A stretch of 64,000 nucleotides of DNA from an uncultured Mogibacterium sp. (GTDB taxonomy: Bacteria; Bacillota; Clostridia; Peptostreptococcales; Anaerovoracaceae). Below, piece by piece: positions 16,168 through 25,526 of this stretch. Made by a program: the position numbers and the translations under genes. Under the pieces are notes generated by a model. The model did not search any database. It was given only the letters and a program-made list of their open reading frames with translations, and was not told the origin of the DNA. The number at the start of each line of letters is the position of its first letter. Position 1 is the first letter of the stretch. The stretch is taken from assembly GCF_938041965.1 (NCBI RefSeq), contig NZ_CALISE010000013.1, positions 3,060 to 67,059 of the forward strand, read 5' to 3'.

Positions 16168-16230
16168 TGTTTTATGCTTGTAATCATTATCAGGGTGATA
16201 ATGCATTTTGTATTTTGGCATTGTAAAAAT

Positions 16231-17949
16231 TTAGATATGGAAAGCTAGCTTTTTGACGGCACTACCAGGAAGCTTCGGAGCGACATAAACCGTAGAATTA
16301 TGCGTGAAAATCACCATTCCGGGCTTTGCGCCACTTGGCTTCTTTACATACTTAACCAGCGTATAATCGACCGGCACGTTGTCACTGTCCTTACCCTTGC
16401 TGTGGTAGGCGGCTATGGAAGCAGCCTCGTATATGGTCTCTGCTGTAATATCCTGAGGTGACTCACCTGACTCAGTTACAAGAATCACGTGCGAACCAGG
16501 GATATCTTTTGTATGAAACCATATATCGGTACGACTAGCGGTTTTTGTGGTCAGCTGATCGTTTTCCTTGTTGTTTCTACCGACGAATACATGGTGTCCA
16601 TCAGACAGTCTATATTCGAGTGGGGCCTGCTTTTTTTTATTTCGTTTATGGCCCGGCTTACTTCGGTACCTGATGTAACCAGTCTCAACTAATTCTTCTT
16701 TAATCTGATCAAGCTCGCCTTCAGTGCTCGCTGCCTCAAGGCTCTGCATTACACTATCAAGGTATGTTATGTCAGCCTCAACCTCTTCAAGCTGAACCGC
16801 CTTCTCCTTGATGGCTGTTCTAGCCTTCGAATACTTTTTGAAGTATTGCTGTGCATTCTTAGCTCCAGAAAGTTTCTCTGAAAGCGGAATAGTTATATTA
16901 GAACCATCGTAGTAATTTGCAACCTCTACAGAGCGTGCGCCAGCCTGAATCAGATGGATGTTAGCTGTCAAGAGCTCACCGTACAGGCGATACTTATCGG
17001 AGTTCTCGGCCTTCAGCAGGTCCTCGGATAGTCTCTTTTTCTTGAGTAATGCCTTGTCCAGCGCCGATTTCACAATCTTGTGTAAAGGTACTGATTTCTG
17101 CTTGATTATATTAGTGCTTGCGCGATGTTGATAGTAGAATTCAATGCAGCTACTTAGGCTGTCAAATGTCTCTTGCCTAAGCCCGCAGTATTCCGACAAA
17201 TCCGTTATGTGAAATTCGCGAGGCGTATCATCCTCGTCAAAATAGATGGTAGGTGTAAATGAACCAGTCTCTGCAGATTCAGCAATCTCAGCTAGATGAG
17301 CTGCAGGCTCTTTAGAAGAAAGGAGCTCTCTAGCGATGGCTGGAGAAATTCCCGATATGCGGTTCATGATTAGCTTTTCACTAAGAACCACACCTTCGCT
17401 GTTGACAAAGTCTTCTGTTGATGCTGATTTAAATGGCGTCTTGTCTTGTTTAGGCGGATACACGTAGATGACGCCTGGAAGCAGCTGCCTATATCTATTT
17501 ACATCTATGGAAATCCTCTTGATAGCATCTATGATTTTGCCAGATTCGATATCGACGAGAATTATGTTGCTGTGCTTGCCCATAATCTCAACTATGAGTC
17601 TCTTAGATGTGGTGAAACCGAGCTCTGTTTGAGCTTCGATATCTATCTCTATGATTCGTTCAGAGCCTCGCTGCCTAATCGCTGTTATGCGCCCACCTTG
17701 AATGTGCTTTCGCATTAGCATGCAAAAGTTAGGAGGCTGCATCGGGTTGCTATACTTATCCTCGGTGAGGCATATGCGCGCCGACTGGCTGCCGCAAGAT
17801 GCGATGAGCTTTACATTGCCTTCTCTTGTATGAATCTGTATTAATAAATCTTCGCCGGTTGGCTGGTAGATTTTCTCAATCTTACCGAGCGTGATGGTGC
17901 TCGATAGCTCGGTGGCTATCGCAGATGTGATGATGCCGTCAAATGCCAA
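16231..17949 (-). CDS. rqcH: RqcH (NFACT-family) ribosome quality-control protein
   Basis: Bacterial homologue of NEMF/Rqc2 (572 aa), formerly called fibronectin-binding protein A. It binds stalled 50S subunits with tRNA-Ala and adds C-terminal alanine tails. NFACT-N covers about residues 5-430 with a coiled-coil middle, and the C-terminal NFACT-R domain contains VGRNNKENDQLTTKTASR.DIWFHTKDIPGSHV-type motifs (seen as WFHTKDIPGSHVIL). The start codon is TTG at 17949, supported by AAGGAAT eight bases upstream. Together with ssrA-smpB in the same window, two ribosome-rescue routes are present. Confidence 0.94.
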   Translation of the reverse strand: MAFDGIITSAIATELSSTITLGKIEKIYQPTGEDLLIQIHTREGNVKLIASCGSQSARICLTEDKYSNPMQPPNFCMLMRKHIQGGRITAIRQRGSERIIEIDIEAQTELGFTTSKRLIVEIMGKHSNIILVDIESGKIIDAIKRISIDVNRYRQLLPGVIYVYPPKQDKTPFKSASTEDFVNSEGVVLSEKLIMNRISGISPAIARELLSSKEPAAHLAEIAESAETGSFTPTIYFDEDDTPREFHITDLSEYCGLRQETFDSLSSCIEFYYQHRASTNIIKQKSVPLHKIVKSALDKALLKKKRLSEDLLKAENSDKYRLYGELLTANIHLIQAGARSVEVANYYDGSNITIPLSEKLSGAKNAQQYFKKYSKARTAIKEKAVQLEEVEADITYLDSVMQSLEAASTEGELDQIKEELVETGYIRYRSKPGHKRNKKKQAPLEYRLSDGHHVFVGRNNKENDQLTTKTASRTDIWFHTKDIPGSHVILVTESGESPQDITAETIYEAASIAAYHSKGKDSDNVPVDYTLVKYVKKPSGAKPGMVIFTHNSTVYVAPKLPGSAVKKLAFHI

Positions 17950-18155
17950 TTCGTATTCCTTTCTGGCATCAGAATAATCCGCCCTGATGCCGACACGATG
18001 CTAAATAGCATATCACGGAGGTTCGCATTTTTCAAGCTACGTAGACTTTGAGTGCAGAGGAGTTGATGCTGTATTCACATGCAAGATAACACAGTGGTTA
18101 AAGATTTTCTAACATAATCTCTGATCTTGTAATATGAGCAACTGAATTGCTATTG

Positions 18156-18184
18156 TTTACTTTAAAGTGCGTAAAGGATATAAT
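18156..18184 (+). promoter_or_regulatory. candidate promoter of yicC-gmk-rpoZ
   Basis: TTTACT (18156-18161), 17-nt spacer, TATAAT (18179-18184), about 30 bases before the yicC start. The rest of the divergent rqcH-yicC gap (17950-18155) shows nothing else I can name. Confidence 0.55.
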
Positions 18185-18213
18185 AAATTGGTTAAACACA
18201 AGGAGGTGGACAC

Positions 18214-19104
18214 ATGGTAAGAAGCATGACAGGCTACGGTAGAGGCATATATAGTGATAACCAGAGAAGTATAACTGTAGAGGTTAAAGCTGTAAATCAC
18301 AGATACTGCGATATAACCGTAAAGATGCCTAGAAAATACTCTTTTGCAGAAGAGAAAATAAAAGCGGCAGCAAAGGAAGTCATGAGGCGTGGGAAAATTG
18401 AAATCGGTGTGTCCATAGATAATTTTGGCAAGAGTGAAACAGATGTAAAACTCAATCTAGAAGTGGCAAAACGCTATTACGATGCGCTCACTGAACTGAG
18501 TCAGAGCTTTGAACTTTCTGGTGATGGACAGGTGCCACTAAGCCTTCTCGCTGGGATGACAGACGTGCTGACCACCGTACCTGCTGCAGATGATGAAGAG
18601 GAATTTACAAGAGAATTGATGGCGGCTCTCAAGGAAGCTCTCGAAGGCATTAGCGTGATGAGAACGGTTGAGGGAGAAAAATTGGCTCTAGATATACTCA
18701 AAAGAGCTGATATCATTGAAAATACCAAGAATCTTATAGCAGAGCGAGCGCCTAAGATTGAAAGGGAATACAAGGAGAAGCTAAAAGCGAGAATTACCGA
18801 GCTTCTAGATGGAAGTGTGGAGGTTCCAGAGGACAGACTTGCGCTCGAGGCGGCTATTTTCGCTGATAAGGCGAATATAACAGAAGAAATCGTGAGGCTC
18901 GGCAGTCACATAGACCAGCTCAGGACTTTCATAAATGGCGATGAAGAAACTGTGGGCAAGAAGATTGACTTCCTTGTTCAGGAGATGAACAGAGAGGCTA
19001 ATACGATAGGGTCCAAGTCAAATGATATGGATATCACATCGTGGATGCTAGAACTCAAAGCTGAGATAGAGAAAATCCGCGAGCAGGTTCAGAATATCGA
19101 ATAA
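18214..19104 (+). CDS. yicC: YicC/YloC-family endoribonuclease
   Basis: YicC-like protein (296 aa). The N-terminus MVRSMTGYGRG and the C-terminal DUF1732 region (VGKKIDFLVQEMNREANTIG, then SNDMDITSWMLELK) are diagnostic. Members are metal-dependent endoribonucleases acting on structured RNA. AAGGAGGTGG precedes ATG 18214. The usual remA-like gene between yicC and gmk is absent; gmk follows after 93 bases. Confidence 0.94.
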   Translation: MVRSMTGYGRGIYSDNQRSITVEVKAVNHRYCDITVKMPRKYSFAEEKIKAAAKEVMRRGKIEIGVSIDNFGKSETDVKLNLEVAKRYYDALTELSQSFELSGDGQVPLSLLAGMTDVLTTVPAADDEEEFTRELMAALKEALEGISVMRTVEGEKLALDILKRADIIENTKNLIAERAPKIEREYKEKLKARITELLDGSVEVPEDRLALEAAIFADKANITEEIVRLGSHIDQLRTFINGDEETVGKKIDFLVQEMNREANTIGSKSNDMDITSWMLELKAEIEKIREQVQNIE

Positions 19105-19157
19105 AGGAAACAGCTTCGGAAAAGATACTGTGGTATCTAGAGTGAGAAGTGTTTTTG

Positions 19158-19166
19158 TGGTATAAT
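19158..19166 (+). promoter_or_regulatory. extended -10 promoter before gmk
   Basis: TGGTATAAT (19158-19166) is an extended -10 element without a clear -35. It would start transcription near 19173, about 25 bases before the gmk ATG. Confidence 0.5.
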
Positions 19167-19197
19167 GTTACCCAAATATTCAGTACAGGAGACAATG

Positions 19198-19824
19198 ATG
19201 GGAAAGTCGAGTCACAATGACGGCAGACTCTTTGTTATATCGGGACCGTCGGGTGCAGGCAAGGGCACTATTTGTAAGAAATTGCTTGAGTCAGTGGATA
19301 TTTCGATTTCAACTTCGATGACGACTAGGGCGCCAAGGCCAGGTGAAATAGACGGTAAAGACTATTACTTCGTTACAGTAGATGAGTTCGAAGAGAAAAT
19401 TGCTAATGGCGGGATGCTCGAGTATGCGAGGGTGTTTGATAATATTTATGGAACGCCTAAGGACATGGTCATTAAACAGCTCGAAAGAGGCAGAGACGTC
19501 ATACTAGAGATTGATGTTCAAGGTGGACTGCAGATAAAGAAGAAGATGCCGGAGCAAGCTGTGCTTGTGTTCGTTTTACCACCAGACCTCACAACGCTTC
19601 GCCAGCGGATTATAGATCGAGGCACCGAAAATGAAGAAGTAATCGATAAGAGATTTAACGAGGCAATTAATGAGATAAAATTGATTGGTGAGTATGACTA
19701 CTATGTGGTCAACGATGAGCTTGACGATGCAGTGTATGATCTCAAGGCCATAATTATGGCAGAGAGAAGACGTGTACCGAACAAGATAATGCCAATCGTT
19801 AGAGAATACGAGAAGGAAATCTAG
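19198..19824 (+). CDS. gmk: guanylate kinase
   Basis: GMP to GDP kinase (209 aa). P-loop GPSGAGKGT (residues about 16-24), GMP-binding TTRAPRPGEIDGKDYYFV, and DVQGG follow the family. AGGAGA at 19187-19192 is best spaced for ATG 19198; upstream ATGs at 19195 and 19165 are in frame, but the latter overlaps the promoter. It lies 13 bases before rpoZ. Confidence 0.96.
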   Translation: MGKSSHNDGRLFVISGPSGAGKGTICKKLLESVDISISTSMTTRAPRPGEIDGKDYYFVTVDEFEEKIANGGMLEYARVFDNIYGTPKDMVIKQLERGRDVILEIDVQGGLQIKKKMPEQAVLVFVLPPDLTTLRQRIIDRGTENEEVIDKRFNEAINEIKLIGEYDYYVVNDELDDAVYDLKAIIMAERRRVPNKIMPIVREYEKEI

Positions 19825-19837
19825 GAGGAAATTCATC

Positions 19838-20194
19838 ATGATGCTATATCCAGCAATTAACGAGCTCAACAAGCTAACAGACAGCAGATACACACTGGTT
19901 GTGTTGACAGCAAAGAGAGCTAGAGATATCATTGACGGCAAGCCGGTTCTTACAGATGTTGAAGCAGAGAGACCTGTGAGCCTTGCGACTAACGAGATTG
20001 CAGAAGGGCTCATCACTTACAAGAGAAGCGATGAACACGATGAAGAGGCACCAGCATTTGAAAACTTTGAACTAGACATTAACTGTGAGGCTGCTGTGGC
20101 TTCCGAGGCAGCGCAGGTAGAGACAAGCGATGAGGTTCAGAGTGACGCTGAAGCAGAGGAACCAGCTGTGGATGAGACAGGTTTGGATGCGTAA
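19838..20194 (+). CDS. rpoZ: RNA polymerase omega subunit
   Basis: Omega subunit (118 aa), which clamps the beta-prime C-terminus. The core LTDSRYTLVVLTAKRARDI and EIAEGLITYKR match the family. The last 45 residues are an acidic Glu/Ala-rich tail not found in short omegas. It follows gmk in the standard Firmicutes order and ends before a hairpin. Confidence 0.93.
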   Translation: MMLYPAINELNKLTDSRYTLVVLTAKRARDIIDGKPVLTDVEAERPVSLATNEIAEGLITYKRSDEHDEEAPAFENFELDINCEAAVASEAAQVETSDEVQSDAEAEEPAVDETGLDA

Positions 20195-20219
20195 GCTTTT
20201 GGATGTAATATGGTAACTG

Positions 20220-20249
20220 AAATGGAAGTCGCTTAGATTTCCATTTTTT
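20220..20249 (+). terminator. hairpin terminator after rpoZ
   Basis: AAATGGAA (20220-20227) / TTCCATTT (20239-20246) followed by T residues. The stem is AT-rich but well placed. Confidence 0.65.
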
Positions 20250-20275
20250 ATATATAGAATGTATCAGGCGGTACG

Positions 20276-21103
20276 ATGGAGAATTACATTACAAATATTC
20301 CATTTAAATTGGCAAGCAGGGAGAATTACCCTGAGAATACCATAATAAGAGTCGGGGACGTCACTATCGGAGAGGGGTTGACGCTTATCGCGGGACCTTG
20401 TGCAGTAGAGTCAGAGACTGCGCTTTTTGAGCTTGCACAGAAAGTCAAAGCATCTGGGGCGAGCATTCTTCGAGGAGGCGCATTTAAGCCTAGAACTTCA
20501 CCATATGATTTTCAGGGTATTGGCAAAGAGGGCATAGAGATTCTAGTCAAGGTAAAGGAACTCACTGGTCTGCCTGTTGTTAGCGAGATTGTGGATGCCA
20601 CGGATATAGAACTGTTCAGAGACATAGATATCCTGCAGATTGGATCGCGTAATATGCAGAATTTTAGTCTGCTTAAAGCAGTTGGACGCACAGATAAGGC
20701 AGTTCTTTTGAAGCGCGGATATGCCTCGACCTATGAGGATTTTCTGCTCGCGGCGGAATATATACTTGCAGAGGGCAACAGCAAGGTTATCCTCTGCGAG
20801 CGTGGAATAAGAAGCTTTGAGAACTACACGAGAAATACACTTGATATAAACGCTATTCCGGCACTTCATGAACTGACGCATCTCCCCGTGATTGCAGACC
20901 CGAGCCACTCGACTGGGAAATCCTCTCTCGTTAGACCGGCCTCTCTAGCAGCTGTAGCAGCAGGTGCTGATGGACTGATCATAGAGGTTCATCAGGAGCC
21001 ACAGAATGCGTTATCGGATGGTGCACAGGCAGTTACACCAAAGCAGTTTGATGAGATAGCAAGCACCGCAAAGAATATCAGAGAGATTGCTTATGAGAAA
21101 TAG
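20276..21103 (+). CDS. aroF: DAHP synthase (3-deoxy-7-phosphoheptulonate synthase), type I beta
   Basis: First enzyme of the shikimate pathway: PEP plus erythrose-4-phosphate give DAHP. The protein has 275 aa, the minimal KDO8P-like class without a chorismate-mutase or ACT regulatory domain. Seen: [40 protein letters not shown], and [10 protein letters not shown] with the metal-binding His. The stop overlaps the start of the fused aroE-aroK gene by 11 bases. Confidence 0.95.
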   Translation: MENYITNIPFKLASRENYPENTIIRVGDVTIGEGLTLIAGPCAVESETALFELAQKVKASGASILRGGAFKPRTSPYDFQGIGKEGIEILVKVKELTGLPVVSEIVDATDIELFRDIDILQIGSRNMQNFSLLKAVGRTDKAVLLKRGYASTYEDFLLAAEYILAEGNSKVILCERGIRSFENYTRNTLDINAIPALHELTHLPVIADPSHSTGKSSLVRPASLAAVAAGADGLIIEVHQEPQNALSDGAQAVTPKQFDEIASTAKNIREIAYEK

Positions 21104-22616
21104 TGTAGAAGCAGACCTTATGAAGCTACTTGCCGCGCTCGGTGAGAAGCAGGCGAGTGGTCAAGGCGTATTCATAGAAGAGAAGAAATATGGGCTGATT
21201 GGAGGCAGTGTAAGCCACAGCTTGTCAAAGAAGCTACATGGATTAATAGGTGGCTACGAATATAAACTAATTGAACTGAGAGATAGTTCAAGGCTAGGAG
21301 AAGTCCTACATATGGCGGGCTTTTACGGCTTCAATATAACTAATCCGTATAAGGAAATCGTGATTGAACATCTTGATGAGCTATCTGAAGAGGCCCTGGA
21401 TATACAGGCTGTAAATACAGTAAAGGTGATGCCAGATGGAAAACTCAAGGGATTTAATACTGATTATCTTGGCCTGATGAAGCTGTTTAAAACAGAGGCT
21501 GTAACAGGGAAAAAGGTTGCGATACTGGGAACTGGTGGAGCATCTTTATCTGCTGTATATGCTATGAAAAAGTTAGGCGCTGATGAAATTATAAGAGTTT
21601 CTAGAAACCGAGATAAAGCAGATAGTTTAGTACAGGTAGAGGAGATTTATAACTCGCAAAAGCTAAGTGAAATATATAATTACGAAGATAGCGATTGGCG
21701 AGATGCTGAGATTATAATCAATGCTACACCGGTTGGCATGTTCCCAGATAATGGCAAGTCTCCGCTAGATGCTTATGATATAAACTGGGAATGCCTAAAG
21801 CAAACTGAGATGGCAGTTGATCTCATATACAATCCTCATAGAACGAAGTTTATGCAGGATGCAGAATTAGCAGGGGTAAAAACTATTGGTGGGCTCGGAA
21901 TGCTCATATGGCAGGGCATATATGCAAGAGACATCTGGGAAGGCAGAGATATGGAGCCGGATTATTCGCTCGCAGCATCTGTCATGGAGAGGATTCTTAG
22001 AGAACAGCTTAATCTGGTGACGGTTGGAATGCCCGGTAGTGGCAAATCATCTATATCAAGACAAGTAGCGCTTGCTATGAAACGCAAATTTATTGATATA
22101 GATAGAGCGGTTGCGCATGAGGAAGGGTGTGCGATAAATCAGATAATTGAGAAATCTGGAGTCGAAGCATTTAGAACTCTAGAGAGCAAGAAGCTTCGAG
22201 AAGTGTGCGCTAGAAATCACCAGGTGATTGCAACTGGTGGCGGCTCTATCTTAAAGGAAACTAATCGAGAAATAATTCGCGAGAACAGTCTCGTTATATA
22301 CATTGATAGACCGACAAAACTTCTTGCTACTAAGAACAGGCCACTAAGCCAAGGGAAAGATGTCTACAACCTGTACAGGGAAAGGGCGAATTTGTACCAT
22401 GGGATTGCGGATATAAAGGTGAACAACAAGTATAGGTTTGGATGCGAAAGGCGCATGGCGGACGAACATGCAACCTTTAACAAAAAGCGAGAAGCGGATT
22501 CGAAGCAATCACAGTACATGCGAGATATAAGAAGATTTGCTAGAAGTGTAGCTAAAAGATATAAGCTGCATATAAGGCATATCGTTGAAAGAGATATCTA
22601 TGGAATTGGCAGGTAA
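21093..22616 (+). CDS. fused shikimate dehydrogenase / shikimate kinase (AroE-AroK)
   Basis: About 507 aa carrying two consecutive shikimate steps. Residues about 30-285 are AroE: GGSVSHSLSKKLHG, catalytic FNITNPYKE, FNTDYLG, dinucleotide loop GTGGASLS, NATPVGMFP. Residues about 305-455 are AroK: P-loop GMPGSGKSS, DIDRA, FRTLESK, GGGSI and the lid RPLSQGKDVYNLYRERANLY. The product of the first half is the substrate of the second. The final 50 or so residues are a basic tail (KRYKLHIRHIVERDIYGIGR) beyond the usual kinase end. A TTG at 21087 is an alternative start. EPSP and chorismate synthases are not in the window. Confidence 0.9.
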   Translation: MRNSVEADLMKLLAALGEKQASGQGVFIEEKKYGLIGGSVSHSLSKKLHGLIGGYEYKLIELRDSSRLGEVLHMAGFYGFNITNPYKEIVIEHLDELSEEALDIQAVNTVKVMPDGKLKGFNTDYLGLMKLFKTEAVTGKKVAILGTGGASLSAVYAMKKLGADEIIRVSRNRDKADSLVQVEEIYNSQKLSEIYNYEDSDWRDAEIIINATPVGMFPDNGKSPLDAYDINWECLKQTEMAVDLIYNPHRTKFMQDAELAGVKTIGGLGMLIWQGIYARDIWEGRDMEPDYSLAASVMERILREQLNLVTVGMPGSGKSSISRQVALAMKRKFIDIDRAVAHEEGCAINQIIEKSGVEAFRTLESKKLREVCARNHQVIATGGGSILKETNREIIRENSLVIYIDRPTKLLATKNRPLSQGKDVYNLYRERANLYHGIADIKVNNKYRFGCERRMADEHATFNKKREADSKQSQYMRDIRRFARSVAKRYKLHIRHIVERDIYGIGR

Positions 22617-22635
22617 CAGGCAATTCGGTAATTAA

Positions 22636-22691
22636 GGGTTATATGACAAAATTATTGGCACTAGCAAACAACACGTTTTGTCCTATAACCC
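22636..22691 (+). other. 16-bp inverted repeat before the terminator
   Basis: GGGTTATATGACAAAA (22636-22651) pairs with TTTTGTCCTATAACCC (22676-22691) with one mismatch, and a 24-nt loop. It starts 20 bases after the aroE-aroK stop, directly before the terminator, with no T tract of its own. Possibly an mRNA 3'-end stabiliser or a protein site. Confidence 0.55.
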
Positions 22692-22695
22692 ATAA

Positions 22696-22729
22696 AAAAC
22701 GACCTTCAGCTTACGCTGAAGGTCGTTTT
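22696..22729. terminator. bidirectional terminator between aroE-aroK and the NSS transporter
   Basis: AAAACGACCTTCAGC (22696-22710), loop TTAC, GCTGAAGGTCGTTTT (22715-22729): 15 bp, perfect, with A and T runs on both sides serving the two convergent genes. Confidence 0.95.
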
Positions 22730-22786
22730 CTATTATTCATTTAATTTACCGAAACGGATGTCTAAAATTCATTTAAAATCTGTAGT

Positions 22787-24187
22787 TTAGAATAGCTTTA
22801 GTCCGAAGAATGTATTAAGCTGACCTATAAGTATGAAGAATGTGAATACAGGTGCAACCCACTTGAGGCAGAATCTGTAGAACTTCTCGGACTTAAACTC
22901 AGATCCAATATGTACTTCTTCAGGAAGCATATCTGGGTGAATCCAACCAAATATGATAGTAGTTATGAATGCACCTATTGGCATCAGCACGCCTTCTGCA
23001 AGGAGGTCGAAACCATCTAACCAGCTGAATTTCCCGAACATAGGTGGAAGATACTTTCCTAGGCCATCGTATGCTACGAGCAATCCCATGCAGAGGCAAA
23101 CCAGTCCGAAGCCCCAAGCGAGCTTCTTACGCTGATTTCCATAGCCCTTCTTGAGACCGTAGTCGATGAACGAACCGATGATCGCTTCGAGTACTGACAT
23201 AGACGATGTGATAGCTGCGATTACTACGAGTCCATAGAACAGAACACCGAATATAGGACCAAGCTTACCCATGCCATTAAATACTGTCTGCAGAGTCATA
23301 TACAGAAGACCTGCACCACCCTGAGGACTCTGTCCGCTTGCGAATACTGCAGGCATGATAGCGAGACCAGCCATAAGTGCGATCACTGTGTCAGCAAAAG
23401 GTATAACCAAGCTGCTCTTCTCTATGTTCTGATCCTTCTTCATGTATGATCCGTATGTTACAAGGATACCCATACCTAGTGATAGCGAGAAGAATACCTG
23501 ACCGCCTGCTGCGGCAAGAACTGTTATCCAGCCTGTACCCTTAAACACTTCGAAGTTAGGCTTAAACAGGAATGAGAGACCTGCAGAAGCACCAGGAAGT
23601 GTTACACTTCTGATGATGATAACAAGTAGCATTACGAAAAGTGCGGGCATAGCTACTTTGTTGAACTTTTCAATTCCTTCAGATAGACCACGTGCAACAA
23701 CTATTATTGTTAAAACAAGGAAAATAGCTGTATAAATTGCTGACTGGGTCTGGTCTGCTGATAGTCTTGCAAAGTACTCAGGACCAGATACACCGTTTAC
23801 ACCCCAGCGTGCACCGAATAAATCTCCGAGATTCGCTATGGTGTACTTTAGACAATATCCACCGAGATATGAATAGAATCCGAGTATGAAGAATGGAGCG
23901 AGTGCACCGAACCATCCTACGATCGTGTACTTCTTGCTCACCTCTCTATAAGCGAGGATGATGGAGCTGTGAGTCTTTCTTCCGAGAGAAAGCTCAGTCA
24001 TAATAAGTACATATCCTGCGAATACTGCTAGCAATAAATAAAGTATCAAGAAGGCGAAGCCTCCGTTCATTCCCAGCTTATACGGGAATCCCCACATGTT
24101 TCCTAGTCCTACGGCAGAACCGATCGCGGCTAGCATAAAGCCCATCGAGCTACCCCAAGACTCTCTTTTTACTTCCTTTTTAGGCAT
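22787..24187 (-). CDS. sodium-dependent (NSS/SNF) amino acid transporter
   Basis: LeuT-fold sodium symporter (466 aa, about 11-12 helices). The N-terminal helix 1 GSAVGLGNMWGFPYKLGMNG carries the unwound sodium and substrate site. FSLSLGMGILVTYGSYM in the middle is also family-typical. Bacterial members take up amino acids such as Trp, Tyr, Leu or Ala; the substrate is not readable here. GGAGG precedes the ATG at 24187. It is a single gene reading toward the strong shared terminator. Confidence 0.92.
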   Translation of the reverse strand: MPKKEVKRESWGSSMGFMLAAIGSAVGLGNMWGFPYKLGMNGGFAFLILYLLLAVFAGYVLIMTELSLGRKTHSSIILAYREVSKKYTIVGWFGALAPFFILGFYSYLGGYCLKYTIANLGDLFGARWGVNGVSGPEYFARLSADQTQSAIYTAIFLVLTIIVVARGLSEGIEKFNKVAMPALFVMLLVIIIRSVTLPGASAGLSFLFKPNFEVFKGTGWITVLAAAGGQVFFSLSLGMGILVTYGSYMKKDQNIEKSSLVIPFADTVIALMAGLAIMPAVFASGQSPQGGAGLLYMTLQTVFNGMGKLGPIFGVLFYGLVVIAAITSSMSVLEAIIGSFIDYGLKKGYGNQRKKLAWGFGLVCLCMGLLVAYDGLGKYLPPMFGKFSWLDGFDLLAEGVLMPIGAFITTIIFGWIHPDMLPEEVHIGSEFKSEKFYRFCLKWVAPVFTFFILIGQLNTFFGLKLF

Positions 24188-24617
24188 TTTTGTTCCTCCA
24201 ATTAAATTTCTCTTTTTTGAATGTTGGTATTATACAAGAAAATCTGATACGTTGTCAACATAAACAAAAAAGAAACTCAAATTATTGATAAAAATACAAA
24301 TTTATTTTTTATTACGTATAAAAAAATTATCATCAATAAAAATTATGTAACTGTATAAAATAATGTTTTGATTTACCCGTTGACACGAATTATAAGAGGT
24401 GCTAATATTACATCATCACATTACTACTTCACTGTGCTAAATTACAAAAGCGAAACAATTTAATGAGGTTTTCTCAATAAACTAAGTGATGATTTTTATA
24501 CATATTATATATGAAGGGAAAATGGTAGAGACTAAACCTTACATGAACAAGTAGTGACACATATACAGTTAATAATTTAAAGATTTATTTAAATCAGATA
24601 TGAAATGGAGAGAAGCT
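24188..24617. other. divergent intergenic region with long leader
   Basis: 430 bases between the NSS gene and the binding-protein gene. The plus-strand promoter at 24380-24408 would give a leader of about 200 bases. In it ATCATCAC (24412-24419) can pair with GTGATGAT (24486-24493), and the adjacent TTACTACTT (24421-24429) with AAGTAGTGA (24549-24557). No riboswitch family is recognised. Confidence 0.5.
24380..24408 (+). promoter_or_regulatory. near-consensus promoter of the ABC binding-protein operon
   Basis: TTGACA (24380-24385), 17-nt spacer, TAATAT (24403-24408). Predicted transcription start is near 24415. Confidence 0.75.
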
Positions 24618-25451
24618 ATGAAAATTAAAATGATGAGAAGGAACATGGTTAAATGTATTGCGCTCGTGGTAACTATAGTGACAGCAATAGGGCTTACAGG
24701 CTGTGGCAAGAATTCCAAATCCGACCTTGAGTATGTCAAGGACAAGGGGACACTTGTGGTTGGTCTTGATGATACATTTGCACCTATGGGATTCAGAGAC
24801 AAGGATAATAAGCTCGTTGGATTTGATATTGACCTAGCTAGGGCTGTAACTAAGAAGATGGGTGTTAAGGTTAAGTTTCAGCCTATAGATTGGTCCGCTA
24901 AGGAAGGTGAACTTAAGGCTAAGAACATTGACTGCGTATGGAATGGCATGTCGGCAACTCCTGATAGACAGAAAAGCATGTCTTTATCAAATAAGTATCT
25001 TAAGAATAGAATACTAATCATGTCGCTCGATCCAAATGTGAAGGTTAATAGTGCCAATGATCTTAAGAATATTAAAATCGGTACACAGGCTGATTCGTCC
25101 GCACTAGAGGCAATCAAGAAGAGTGACAAATACAACGAATTTAAGAACAATATATCTGAATATAAGACTTATGACGAAGCTATTCTAGATATGAAGGCTG
25201 GCCGCATTAAGGCAGTTGCAATAGACGAGGTTTATGCGATTTATAACAATGAGAACAAGGACAAGCTATACGAGTCTCCATTTAACTTCGGTGCTGACTA
25301 TTATGCCGTAGGCTTCCGAAAGGGAGATAAGAAACTCACTAAAGAATTCAATAAGGCGTTTAAAGAAGTTATTGACAGTGGTGAAGCTCAAAAAATTAGT
25401 GAGAAGTGGTTCGGTAAAAACTTGGTTGTATTTGAGGGATACGATAAATAG
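24618..25451 (+). CDS. amino acid ABC transporter substrate-binding lipoprotein
   Basis: Family 3 solute-binding protein (277 aa) for polar amino acids. The signal peptide ends in lipobox LTGC (around residue 25). VVGLDDTFAPMGFRDKDNKL and VGFDIDLARAVTKKMGVKV are the standard first-lobe motifs, and ATPDRQKSMSLSNKYL the second. GGAGAG upstream of ATG 24618 supports this start over ATG 24600. A permease follows after 75 bases, but no ATPase gene. Confidence 0.92.
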   Translation: MKIKMMRRNMVKCIALVVTIVTAIGLTGCGKNSKSDLEYVKDKGTLVVGLDDTFAPMGFRDKDNKLVGFDIDLARAVTKKMGVKVKFQPIDWSAKEGELKAKNIDCVWNGMSATPDRQKSMSLSNKYLKNRILIMSLDPNVKVNSANDLKNIKIGTQADSSALEAIKKSDKYNEFKNNISEYKTYDEAILDMKAGRIKAVAIDEVYAIYNNENKDKLYESPFNFGADYYAVGFRKGDKKLTKEFNKAFKEVIDSGEAQKISEKWFGKNLVVFEGYDK

Positions 25452-25526
25452 ATATATTATCAGTGTTTAGAGTTTAAATAGCCAATGCCTAGCTGGCATT
25501 GGCTATAGATGTTGAAGGAGATTATG

